A stretch of DNA of 13,470 bases from Actinomycetes bacterium. GTDB taxonomy: Bacteria > Actinomycetota > Actinomycetes > Actinomycetales > Cellulomonadaceae. The position numbers were made by a program, and so were the translations under genes. Shown one piece after another: positions 1-7,263 of this stretch (position 1 is the first letter of the stretch; the number at the start of each line of letters is the position of its first letter). Where the stretch lies: NCBI GenBank assembly GCA_023389455.1, contig JAEWEJ010000197.1:1-13470 (forward strand), given 5' to 3'. The notes under the pieces were generated by a model. That model searched no databases. It had not been told where the DNA came from and saw only the letters and a list, made by a program, of their open reading frames with translations.

Positions 1-857
1 GCCTCGATCTGCGCGTTCCACGCCTTCTTGCTCGCACGCCAGCTCTCGTCGTCGGCGCCGAGGCGCCAGTACCCGGAGATGGACAGGTCCGTGCGCGCGA
101 CGCCGTGCGTGCGCAGGTGCGCCCGCAGCTCCTTGACCGCGCCGGCCTCGCCGTGGACGAACGCGCCGATGCGGCCCGCGGGGCTCGGCCAGGCGCGGAC
201 GGCCTCGGGGAGCGTCGACCCCGCGGGGGCGTCGCCGTGGTGCAGCCAGGTGACCGTGACGCCGGCCGGGGCGTCGAGCGGGACCTCGTCGTCGGGGCCG
301 TGCACCTCGACGAACGCGGCACCGACGGCGTCGCGCGGCAGCCGCTCCAGGCCGACCGCGACGGCGGGCAGCGCGCTGGCGTCCCCGACCAGCAGGTGCA
401 CGTCGACGTCGGGGCGCGGGTCCCAGGCGCCGCCGGGCCCGTGCACCAGCACGCGGTCGCCGGGCGACGCGGCCACCGCCCACGGGCCGGCGAGGCCCTC
501 GTCGCCGTGCACGACGAGGTCGAGGGTCAGCTCGCGGGTCCCGTCGTCCCACGCGCGGATCGTGTAGGCGCGCTGGCGCACCTGGACGCCGTCCGGGAGG
601 GACGCGCGCAGCGCCGCTAGGTCCACGCGGCCGTCGTCGCCCAGCGGGCAGTCGTCGAGGGCGCCGTCGGGGAGGAACCCGAGCTTGACGTACGAGTCGG
701 CGCAGACGGGGTCGGCCAGGGGTCGCAGACCCGGGCCGCCGAGCACGACGCGGGTGAGGTGCGGTGTCAGGCGCTGCGTGCGCACCACCTCGCCCACGAC
801 CGGTGCGGGGCGTCGCGGCGCCACGAGGGGCAGGGCGGTCCGGTCGGCGGTGCTCAT
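1..857 (-). CDS. Siderophore-interacting protein (FAD-dependent ferric-siderophore reductase), 3' end cut by window edge
   Basis: Read on the minus strand from the ATG at 857, the frame stays open for 285 codons to the left edge. The translation has the SIP/ViuB family layout. An N-terminal FAD-binding barrel carries RAYTIR at about residues 96-101 and a DLVVHGDEGLAGPWA segment at 113-127, with GPGGAW at 140-145. A C-terminal NAD(P)H-binding domain carries VGDASALPA at 157-165, GEAGAVKELR at 236-245 and SGYWRLG at 261-267. Family members are cytoplasmic flavoproteins that reduce Fe(III)-siderophores so that iron is released. They are usually about 270-300 residues, so only a few C-terminal residues should be missing. 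No Shine-Dalgarno sequence is visible; an iron box and a -10-like hexamer sit directly upstream, which suggests iron-repressed, possibly leaderless expression. The family call is firm. The siderophore used cannot be read from the sequence. Confidence 0.93.
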   Translation of the reverse strand, partial: MSTADRTALPLVAPRRPAPVVGEVVRTQRLTPHLTRVVLGGPGLRPLADPVCADSYVKLGFLPDGALDDCPLGDDGRVDLAALRASLPDGVQVRQRAYTIRAWDDGTRELTLDLVVHGDEGLAGPWAVAASPGDRVLVHGPGGAWDPRPDVDVHLLVGDASALPAVAVGLERLPRDAVGAAFVEVHGPDDEVPLDAPAGVTVTWLHHGDAPAGSTLPEAVRAWPSPAGRIGAFVHGEAGAVKELRAHLRTHGVARTDLSISGYWRLGADDESWRASKKAWNAQIE

Positions 858-875
858 CAGGCGAGCCTAACCTCG
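857..875 (-). promoter_or_regulatory. IdeR/DtxR-type iron box with embedded -10 hexamer
   Basis: The 19 bases at 857-875 match the DtxR/IdeR operator consensus TTAGGTTAGSCTAACCTAA at 14 of 19 positions, including the unbroken core AGCCTAACCT. Read on the minus strand the box contains TAGGCT (864-869). That is a TANNNT-type -10 placed six bases before the ATG of the siderophore-interacting protein gene. Fe(II)-loaded IdeR would cover the -10 and the start codon, which fits iron repression of a siderophore-utilisation gene. The motif match is seen directly; regulator binding is inferred. Confidence 0.72.
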
Positions 876-1049
876 GCCCTGGTCACGGGCCGCGGGAGTG
901 ACGGGCCCCACGTCGGGCCCCGGAAACCCCGCGATCCCGGCATCCGTTGGGCTGGCGGGTGCCGGTCGCCGGACCCGCACGTACTGTCGCCCTACGCCGC
1001 GACGACGCGGACCCGTCCCGCCCCGTCACGACCCCTGCCCGGCCCCCTC

Positions 1050-1054
1050 GGAGG
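1050..1054 (+). promoter_or_regulatory. Ribosome binding site fixing the RND permease start
   Basis: GGAGG lies five bases before the GTG at 1060. The reading frame is open further upstream, to a GTG at 898, but those 54 extra codons are proline/arginine-rich and do not resemble an RND N-terminus. From 1060 the protein begins with a short basic stretch and then the first membrane helix, as the family does. Confidence 0.75.
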
Positions 1055-1059
1055 AACCC

Positions 1060-4000
1060 GTGTCCCGCCTCGCCCGGCTCTCGCTGGCCAACCGCTCCGT
1101 CGTCGCGCTCGTGACGATCGCGATCGCGGTCTTCGGCTGGTTCAGCCTCGGCTCCCTGAAGCAGGAGCTCATCCCGTCGCTGCAGATCCCGACGGCGGTC
1201 GTCGTCGCCGTCGACCCCGGGTCCTCGCCGGAGCTCGTCGAGCAGCAGCTCACCGAGCCGATCGAGCAGGCGGTCTCCGGGGTCGCGGACGTGGAGTCCG
1301 TGACGTCGACGTCGGCCACCTCGGTCTCGACGACGACGGTCGAGCTGACCTACGGCGTCGACGTCGACGCGCGGGCCCAGGACATCCAGCAGGCGGTCGA
1401 CCGGATCCGTTCGGCGCTGCCCGAGGGCGTCGACCCCATGGTCGTCACCGGCTCGATCGACGACCTGCCGGTCGTGCAGCTCGCCGTCGCCGGCACCCCG
1501 GACGACGTGCGCGAGGGGGAGGACCCGCAGGCCGCGCTGGCCCGCGTGGTCGAGGACGTCGTGGTGCCGCGCCTCGAGCAGGTCGACGGCGTGCGGGAGG
1601 TCGCCGTCACGGGCGTCGCCGAGCAGGCCGTCACGATCACCCTCGACCTGCCCGCCCTCACCGCGGCCGGCCTGTCGCCCCCTGCCGTCCAGACGATCCT
1701 GCAGGACAACGGGGTCGTGCTGCCGACGGGCACGGTCGACGAGGGCGACCTCACCCTGTCGGTGCAGGCAGGCTCGCCGATCAGCTCGGTCGACGACCTG
1801 CGTGCGCTGCCGCTGCTCGGCTCGGCGACCGGTCAGGCCGTCACGCTCGGCGACGTCGCGGAGGTCGTCGTCGCACCGGTGCCGGCGTCCAGCCTCTCGC
1901 GCCTGGACGGTGAGCCGGCCCTGGCCGTCTCCCTGACCAAGACGCCGTCGGGCAACACCGTCGACGTGTCGCACGGTGCGCAGGAGGCGGTCGACGAGCT
2001 GCGCGAGCAGCTCGGCGGCGACGTCGACATCGCCGTGGTGTTCGACCAGGCGCCGTTCATCGAGGAGTCCATCGAGGGCCTGGCCACCGAGGGCGGCCTC
2101 GGCCTGCTGTTCGCGGTCGTCGTCATCCTGCTGTTCCTGGGCTCGATCCGCTCGACGCTGGTCTCCGCCATCTCGATCCCGCTGTCCCTGCTGGTCACGT
2201 TCATCGGCCTGCAGGTCGCCGGGTACTCCCTGAACATCCTCACGCTCGGTGCGATGACCATCGCCATCGGACGCGTCGTCGACGACTCGATCGTCGTCAT
2301 CGAGAACATCAAGCGGCACCTGTCGTACGGCGAGGGCAAGCGCGACGCCATCGTCACGGCCGTGCGCGAGGTCGCGGGCGCGATCACCGCGTCGACCATC
2401 GCGACCGCGGCGGTCTTCGTGCCCATCGGCCTGGTCGGCGGGATGGTCGGCGAGCTGTTCCGGCCGTTCGCCTTCACCACCGCGATCGCCCTGGTCGCGT
2501 CCCTGCTCGTCTCGCTGACGATCGTGCCCGTCCTGGCGTACTGGTTCGTCACGGCCGACGCGGCGCCCGACGGCGCCGACGCGGAGGCCGTGCGGGCCGC
2601 CGCCGAGGCCAAGGAGCGGCGTTCGTGGATGCAGCGGTCGTACCTGGCCACGCTGCGCGGGGCGATCGCGCACCCCGTCGTCACGCTGCTCGCCGCCGTC
2701 GTCGTCTTCGCCGGGACCCTCGGCCTGGCCACGCGCCTGGAGACCAACTTCCTGGGCGACGCCGGGCAGAACACCCTCACCGTCACCGAGACGTTCCCGC
2801 CCGCGACCTCGCTCGAGGCGCAGGACGCCGCGGCGCAGGAGATCGAGGAGGTCCTGCTCGGCGTCGAGGGGGTGCAGACCGTGCAGACCACGGTCGGGTC
2901 GGCCGGCGGCATCGAGGCGGTCTTCGGCAGCGGGGGCGCGCCGCGCGCGTCCTTCGCGCTGACGCTGACCACCGACTCCGACAACACCGCGGTGGCCGAC
3001 GACGTGCGCGACGCCGTCGCGGACCTCTCGGGTGCCGAGGGGCACGGCGACGTGGTCGTGGCCGGGGCCGACGCCGCGTTCGGGTCGTCCATGGTGGACG
3101 TCGTGGTGCAAGCCGACGACCCCGACGAGCTGGAGCGGCTCGCGGCGCAGGTGCGTGACGTCGTGGCCGGCGTCGAGGGCACCACGGACGTCACCAACGA
3201 TTTGTCCGCCGACCAGCCGACCGTGCGCGTCACGGTCGACCGCGAGGCCGCGGCGGCCGCCGGGCTGACCGAGACCGCGGTCGTGGGCACCGTCGCCGGG
3301 CTCATGAGCCCGCAGCCGATCGGCACGGTCGACCTCGGCGCCGGGCCCGTGGACGTCACCGTGGTGACGGTCCCCGCGCCGGCGAGCGTGGCCGAGGTCG
3401 AGCAGCTCGTGCTGCCCACGGCCACCGGCCTCGTCCCGCTGACGTCCGTCGCGAGCGTCGAGGAGGTCGAGGTCCCGGTCTCGACCACCCGCATCGACGG
3501 CAAGCGTGCGGCGACGATCTCGGCCACGCCGGCGGACCAGGACCTGGGCGGGCTCACCGAGCGGATGCGGACCGCGCTGGAGGACGTCGACGTGCCCGCC
3601 GGTGCGAGCGTCGAGATCGGCGGCGTCGCGGCGGACCAGGAGGACGCGTTCGCGGACCTCGGGCTCGCGCTGCTCGTCGCGCTCGCGATCGTCTACGTCG
3701 TGATGGTCGCGACGTTCCGGTCGCTGCTGCAGCCGCTGATCCTCATGGTGTCGGTGCCCTTCGCGGCGACCGGCGCGCTGCTCGGCCTGCTGCTGACCGG
3801 GACTCCGCTGGGCGTGCCCGCGCTGATCGGCGTGCTCATGCTCATCGGCGTCGTCGTGACCAACGCGATCGTGCTGGTCGACCTGGTCAACCAGTACCGC
3901 GAGCGCGGACGCGGGATCGACGACGCCGTCACCGAGGGGTCGCGCAAGCGGCTGCGACCCATCCTCATGACGGCCGCGGCGACGATCTTCGCGCTCGTGC

Positions 4001-4209
4001 CCATGGCGTTCGGGCTCACCGGCGGCGGGGTGTTCATCTCGCAGCCGCTGGCGATCGTCGTGATCGGCGGCCTGTTCACCTCGACGCTGCTGACCCTGGT
4101 GCTCGTGCCGGTGCTCTACACGCTGGTCGAGCGGGGTCGGGAGCGGCGCGCGGCGCGGCGTGCGGAGCGCCGGGCGACGCCGGCGACGGGCGGGGCGCAC
4201 GCGGCGTGA
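1060..4209 (+). CDS. RND-family efflux permease (AcrB/SwrC-like)
   Basis: This 1,049-residue protein has the normal length of a hydrophobe/amphiphile efflux RND pump, which exports drugs, surfactants or lipids with the proton gradient. A single helix (about residues 13-31) precedes a large extracytoplasmic porter loop. Helices 2-6 follow at about 345-500, with the family motif GRVVDDSIVVIENIKRH whose paired aspartates are residues 408-409, equivalent to AcrB D407/D408. A second helix (about 536-560), a second porter loop and a C-terminal bundle (about 866-1030) complete the internal duplication. The helix-10 segment reads GVVVTNAIVLVDLVNQ, with Thr934 where AcrB has Lys940; I recall the same change in SwrC-type Gram-positive pumps. 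The tail is Arg/Ala-rich. No membrane-fusion adaptor or outer-membrane partner lies in the window. The substrate is unknown; the shared upstream region with an iron-regulated gene is only a hint. Confidence 0.93.
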   Translation: MSRLARLSLANRSVVALVTIAIAVFGWFSLGSLKQELIPSLQIPTAVVVAVDPGSSPELVEQQLTEPIEQAVSGVADVESVTSTSATSVSTTTVELTYGVDVDARAQDIQQAVDRIRSALPEGVDPMVVTGSIDDLPVVQLAVAGTPDDVREGEDPQAALARVVEDVVVPRLEQVDGVREVAVTGVAEQAVTITLDLPALTAAGLSPPAVQTILQDNGVVLPTGTVDEGDLTLSVQAGSPISSVDDLRALPLLGSATGQAVTLGDVAEVVVAPVPASSLSRLDGEPALAVSLTKTPSGNTVDVSHGAQEAVDELREQLGGDVDIAVVFDQAPFIEESIEGLATEGGLGLLFAVVVILLFLGSIRSTLVSAISIPLSLLVTFIGLQVAGYSLNILTLGAMTIAIGRVVDDSIVVIENIKRHLSYGEGKRDAIVTAVREVAGAITASTIATAAVFVPIGLVGGMVGELFRPFAFTTAIALVASLLVSLTIVPVLAYWFVTADAAPDGADAEAVRAAAEAKERRSWMQRSYLATLRGAIAHPVVTLLAAVVVFAGTLGLATRLETNFLGDAGQNTLTVTETFPPATSLEAQDAAAQEIEEVLLGVEGVQTVQTTVGSAGGIEAVFGSGGAPRASFALTLTTDSDNTAVADDVRDAVADLSGAEGHGDVVVAGADAAFGSSMVDVVVQADDPDELERLAAQVRDVVAGVEGTTDVTNDLSADQPTVRVTVDREAAAAAGLTETAVVGTVAGLMSPQPIGTVDLGAGPVDVTVVTVPAPASVAEVEQLVLPTATGLVPLTSVASVEEVEVPVSTTRIDGKRAATISATPADQDLGGLTERMRTALEDVDVPAGASVEIGGVAADQEDAFADLGLALLVALAIVYVVMVATFRSLLQPLILMVSVPFAATGALLGLLLTGTPLGVPALIGVLMLIGVVVTNAIVLVDLVNQYRERGRGIDDAVTEGSRKRLRPILMTAAATIFALVPMAFGLTGGGVFISQPLAIVVIGGLFTSTLLTLVLVPVLYTLVERGRERRAARRAERRATPATGGAHAA

Positions 4210-4226
4210 CCCGCCACGCATGACGA

Positions 4227-4265
4227 CGGCCCACCACCGTCCCCCTCCAGGACGGTGGTGGGCCG
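4227..4265. terminator. Bidirectional hairpin terminator between convergent genes
   Basis: A perfect 16-bp inverted repeat (left arm 4227-4242, right arm 4250-4265) encloses a 7-base loop. It sits 17 bases after the RND permease stop and 17 bases beyond the stop of the convergent ABC permease, so it can serve both. Neither side has a T-tract, as is common for strong stems in high-GC actinobacteria. Confidence 0.82.
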
Positions 4266-4282
4266 CGTCTGCGGCGCGGACG

Positions 4283-5146
4283 TCAGACGTCGCGCGTGCG
4301 CAGCCGCACGGCGGCTGCCGCGAGGATCACGACGACCCAGCCGACGAGCACCGCGTACCCGCCCCAGGGGGACAGGTCGACGGCCTGCGTCGACATCTGG
4401 TTCGTCATGTCCAGGAACTCCTCGGGCGTGGCCACACGGGCACCGGCCGACGAGGGCAGGAAGGGCCGCACGTACTCCAGCGGCTTCCACGAGATGAGGT
4501 TGAGCACGCTCTCGACCACGAGGACGAAGCCGATGACGGTCGCGATCGTCGCGGCCGTGTTGCGCATCAGCGCACCCAGGGCGAAGCCGAGCAGGGCGAC
4601 GGTCGCGATGTACAGCGGCGTCCCCAGCACGATGCGCAGCATCTCCGGGTCCGACCAGTCGGGCTGCATGGCCGGCTCGATCGCTCCCGCCAGCAGCAGC
4701 GACAGCGCCGTCCCGACGGCCGCCGTCGCGAAGGTCACGACCGCGACGACCAGGCCCTTGGCCCACAGCACGGGCAGGCGCCTCGGCACGGCGGCGAACG
4801 TGGAACGGACCTGGCCGGTGCCGTACTCCCCGGTCACGGTGAGGGCGGCCAGGACGACGAGCACGAGCGCCCCGAAGATCTGCCCGGGCGCCAGCACCAT
4901 GTAGACCATGGACGCGCTGCCCTCGCCGCCCGCGAACTGGTCGGGGGCCGCGCCGGCGGACGCCGCCATCGCCCAGGCCAGCAGCACGAGGACGACGATC
5001 GTCAGCCCGGTGGTCCACAGCGTCGAGCGCAGGGTCCAGAGCTTGATCCACTCGGAGCGCAGCACGTGCCACGGCGTGACGCGCACGGCGGGCGCCGGCG
5101 CGGCGTGGTGCGTGTGCTCGGTGCGGGGGGTGGTCGAGGTGCTCAT
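4283..5146 (-). CDS. ABC-2 type transporter permease
   Basis: This 287-residue membrane protein is the likely channel subunit of the ABC exporter whose ATPase lies immediately upstream. A hydrophilic N-terminus leads into LRSEWIKLWTLRSTLWT (29-45), a typical ABC-2 permease entry. About six helices follow at roughly 42-62, 83-104, 128-153, 175-194, 199-217 and 264-281. The cytoplasmic motif TGEYGTGQVRSTFAAVPRR (105-123) is characteristic of bacitracin/lantibiotic-type and related actinobacterial ABC-2 permeases. The ATG at 5146 overlaps the ATPase stop codon in an ATGA arrangement, which indicates translational coupling and settles the start, although the frame is open further upstream. The substrate is unknown; the family includes peptide-antibiotic and drug exporters. 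Confidence 0.9.
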   Translation of the reverse strand: MSTSTTPRTEHTHHAAPAPAVRVTPWHVLRSEWIKLWTLRSTLWTTGLTIVVLVLLAWAMAASAGAAPDQFAGGEGSASMVYMVLAPGQIFGALVLVVLAALTVTGEYGTGQVRSTFAAVPRRLPVLWAKGLVVAVVTFATAAVGTALSLLLAGAIEPAMQPDWSDPEMLRIVLGTPLYIATVALLGFALGALMRNTAATIATVIGFVLVVESVLNLISWKPLEYVRPFLPSSAGARVATPEEFLDMTNQMSTQAVDLSPWGGYAVLVGWVVVILAAAAVRLRTRDV

Positions 5147-6108
5147 CGCTGCGCCTCCGTGCTGGTCGTGCCGGCGGCACCGGCGTCTGCGGGCGTGCCG
5201 CCCTCGGTGGCGGAGTGGTACTCGACCGCGTCGGCGGTGAGCGACAGGTACGCCTGCTCGAGCGAGCCGCTCACGGGCGTCAGCTCGTGCAGCACGAAGC
5301 GCGAGGCCGCGGCGAGCTCGCCGATCTCCTCGGCGCTCGGGCCGCGGACCTCCAGGAGTCCCGGCTCGATCGCCTCGACCGTGGCGCGGGGCCCGGACAG
5401 GGCGGCCGCGAGCTCGGTCGCGTGCGGGCTGCGGACCCGGACCGTGGTGCTCGTGGCGCGGGCCACGACGTCGTCCACCGGGCCCTGCGCGACGATCTTG
5501 CCGCGGCCGATGACCAGCAGGTCGTCGGCCGTCAGCGCGACCTCGCTCATGAGGTGGGAGGACAGGAAGACCGTGCGGCCCTCGCTCGCGAGGTGCTTGG
5601 CCAGGCCGCGCACCCACGCGACGCCCTCGGGGTCGAGGCCGTTGACCGGCTCGTCGAGGATCAGCGTGTGGGGGTCCCCGAGCAGCGCGGCGGCGATGCC
5701 GAGGCGCTGCCCCATGCCCAGCGAGAACCCCTTGACGCGCTTCTTGGCGACGGGGCCCAGGCCGGCCATCTCGATGACCTGGTCGACCCGCTTGTCGCCG
5801 ATGCCGTGCGTCGCGGCGAGCGCCCGCAGGTGCTGGCGCGCGGAGCGTCCGGGGTGGACCGCCTTGGCCTCGAGCAGCGCGCCGACCTCGGTCAGCGGCG
5901 AGCGCAGGCGGGAGTAGGGGCGGCCCTGCACGGTCACCGTGCCGGCGGTCGGGTGGTCGAGCCCGACGATCATCCGCATGGTCGTCGACTTGCCGGCCCC
6001 GTTGGGGCCGAGGAACCCGGTGACCCGGCCCGGGCGCACCGTGAAGTCGATGCCGTCGACGGCGGTCTTGCTGCCGTACCTCTTGGTCAGTCCGTGCGCC
6101 TCGATCAT
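5143..6108 (-). CDS. ABC transporter ATP-binding protein (ABC-2 / BcrA-type exporter)
   Basis: This 321-residue ATPase would energise the permease encoded directly downstream. It has a complete nucleotide-binding domain: Walker A GPNGAGKST at 34-42, the signature segment FSLGMGQRLGIA at 128-139 (SLGMGQR in place of LSGGQ, usual in this subfamily), Walker B LILDEP at 149-154, the D-loop NGLDP at 156-160 and the switch histidine at residue 185 in SSHLMSE. Residues from about 215 form the accessory C-terminal domain typical of BcrA-like ATPases, ending in a low-complexity Gly/Thr/Ala tail. The ATG at 6108 starts MIEAHGLTKRYG, the standard beginning for the family, with a GGGGA-type ribosome site upstream. 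It is divergent from the BI-1 gene across a 232-base gap. Confidence 0.94.
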   Translation of the reverse strand: MIEAHGLTKRYGSKTAVDGIDFTVRPGRVTGFLGPNGAGKSTTMRMIVGLDHPTAGTVTVQGRPYSRLRSPLTEVGALLEAKAVHPGRSARQHLRALAATHGIGDKRVDQVIEMAGLGPVAKKRVKGFSLGMGQRLGIAAALLGDPHTLILDEPVNGLDPEGVAWVRGLAKHLASEGRTVFLSSHLMSEVALTADDLLVIGRGKIVAQGPVDDVVARATSTTVRVRSPHATELAAALSGPRATVEAIEPGLLEVRGPSAEEIGELAAASRFVLHELTPVSGSLEQAYLSLTADAVEYHSATEGGTPADAGAAGTTSTEAQR

Positions 6109-6259
6109 CAGGTCCCCAGGTGTCGTGTCGCTGTGCTCACGGTGTCGACGCTACGGCGGTCCGCGGTGCGCGCGGCACCCTCCCGCGACGGATCCTGGGC
6201 ACGGCGCCTCATCCGCGAGGACGAGACCGTGCGGCGCACGGCTCGGGGGCGTCACCGAT

Positions 6260-6286
6260 GGGAACGTCCGGGGGACCCGTTACGTT
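6260..6286 (+). promoter_or_regulatory. Candidate ECF-sigma (SigR/SigH-type) promoter
   Basis: GGGAAC at 6260-6265 is followed, after exactly 18 bases, by GTT at 6284-6286 (or CGTT after 17). This matches the GGAA(T/C)-N18-GTT pattern of actinobacterial SigR/SigH oxidative and heat-stress promoters. It would place a transcript start about 45 bases before the BI-1 ATG at 6341. I see no good housekeeping -35/-10 pair in this gap. The motif is short and could be chance. Confidence 0.42.
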
Positions 6287-6327
6287 GAACACCTCGTCGA
6301 GAGAACCATCCCCGGCCGGCCACGACC

Positions 6328-6332
6328 AGGAG
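6328..6332 (+). promoter_or_regulatory. Ribosome binding site for the BI-1/YccA gene
   Basis: AGGAG eight bases before the ATG at 6341 selects this start, although the reading frame continues open upstream to about 5939 antisense to the ABC ATPase gene. The N-terminus it gives, MSNPVFN, is the one usual in actinobacterial YccA proteins. Confidence 0.75.
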
Positions 6333-6340
6333 TCCCCCGC

Positions 6341-7174
6341 ATGAGCAACCCCGTCTTCAACAACAGTCCCGTCTTCGGTGACCCCCGCCAGCAGCGTCGG
6401 GGCGGGCAGCAGACCGTCGTGCAGGGCCCCGCGTGGGGCACGCCCGGTGCGCAGGCCGCCGACGCCGCGACGCTCGAGCAGATGTACGACGCGCCGCCGG
6501 CCACCCCGCGTGACACCGGGCGCCTCACCTACGACGACGTCATCGTCAAGACCGGTGGGCTCCTCGCGCTGCTCGTCGTCGTCGCCGCGGCGACGTGGAC
6601 GCTGGCGCCGGGCCTGTGGATCGTCGGCGCGATCGTCGGGCTCGTGCTGGGTCTGGTCAACGCGTTCAAGAAGAGCCCGAGCCCCGTGCTCATCACGCTG
6701 TACACCGTCGCGCAGGGCATGTTCCTCGGCGGCATCAGCGCGATGTACGAGTCGTTCTACGACGGCATCGTCGGCCAGGCCGTCATGGCCACCCTGTCGG
6801 TGTTCGCCGTGGCGCTCGTGCTCTTCCGCTCCGGCAAGGTCCGCGTCACCCCGAAGTTCCAGCGCGCCGTGCTCATCGGCATGGTCGGGTACCTCGTGTA
6901 CTCGCTGCTCAACATCGTGCTCATGGTGTTCGGCGTCGGCGGTGGCACGTACGGCCCGCTGCGCTCCGGCCTGCTGGGGATCATCGTCGGCCTCGTCGCC
7001 GTCGGCCTCGCCGCCGCGAGCCTGATCATGGACTTCGACTCCATCAAGCGCGGCGTCGAGCAGGGCGCCCCGGCCAAGTTCGCGTGGTCGGCCGCGTTCG
7101 GCCTGATCGTCACCCTGGTGTGGCTGTACCTCGAGCTGCTGCGCCTGCTGGCGATCCTGCGCGGGGACAACTGA
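6341..7174 (+). CDS. Bax inhibitor-1/YccA family membrane protein
   Basis: The product is 277 residues with a polar, disordered N-terminus (1-66) and then seven probable helices: about 70-88, 92-108, 116-134, 145-162, 174-198, 208-228 and 247-270. The family mark is the end of helix 6 and the loop after it, SLIMDFDSIKRGVEQGAPAKFAW (about 227-249), with acidic residues Asp231 and Asp233, followed by the closing helix WLYLELLRLL. BI-1/YccA proteins are inner-membrane proteins. The Bacillus member YetJ is a pH-sensitive calcium leak channel controlled by paired aspartates, and E. coli YccA modulates FtsH. The physiological role in actinobacteria is unsettled. The gene appears monocistronic: a candidate stress-sigma promoter lies upstream and a strong hairpin follows. 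Confidence 0.92.
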   Translation: MSNPVFNNSPVFGDPRQQRRGGQQTVVQGPAWGTPGAQAADAATLEQMYDAPPATPRDTGRLTYDDVIVKTGGLLALLVVVAAATWTLAPGLWIVGAIVGLVLGLVNAFKKSPSPVLITLYTVAQGMFLGGISAMYESFYDGIVGQAVMATLSVFAVALVLFRSGKVRVTPKFQRAVLIGMVGYLVYSLLNIVLMVFGVGGGTYGPLRSGLLGIIVGLVAVGLAAASLIMDFDSIKRGVEQGAPAKFAWSAAFGLIVTLVWLYLELLRLLAILRGDN

Positions 7175-7187
7175 CCTCACCTGCACC

Positions 7188-7226
7188 GCGACGCCCCGTC
7201 GGCCCCACCGGCCGGCGGGGCGTCGC
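7188..7226 (+). terminator. Long hairpin terminator after BI-1, in the leader region of cbs
   Basis: Arms 7188-7204 and 7210-7226 pair over 17 positions (one G-U, at 7199/7215) around a 5-base loop. The stem starts 13 bases after the BI-1 stop and ends only 37 bases before the cbs start, so it either ends BI-1 transcription or sits within a cbs leader. There is no T-tract. Confidence 0.72.
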
Positions 7227-7263
7227 CGTCCCGTCGACCGGGCACGATGAGAGGATCGTCCGC

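Noticed and set aside
898..1059. 54-codon upstream extension of the RND permease from a GTG at 898
   Set aside because: The segment is Pro/Arg-rich, has no ribosome site at 898 and overlaps the probable regulatory gap; GGAGG fixes the start at 1060.
883..4221. Very long open frame on the minus strand opposite the RND permease gene
   Set aside because: Its translation is almost entirely Arg/Gly/Asp/His low-complexity text without domains. It mirrors the G/C-rich third positions of the true gene, whose translation is a clear RND protein.
6120..6344. Small plus-strand frame in the gap between the ABC ATPase and BI-1 genes
   Set aside because: There is no ribosome site or recognisable product, it covers the candidate promoter, and it ends inside the BI-1 start region.
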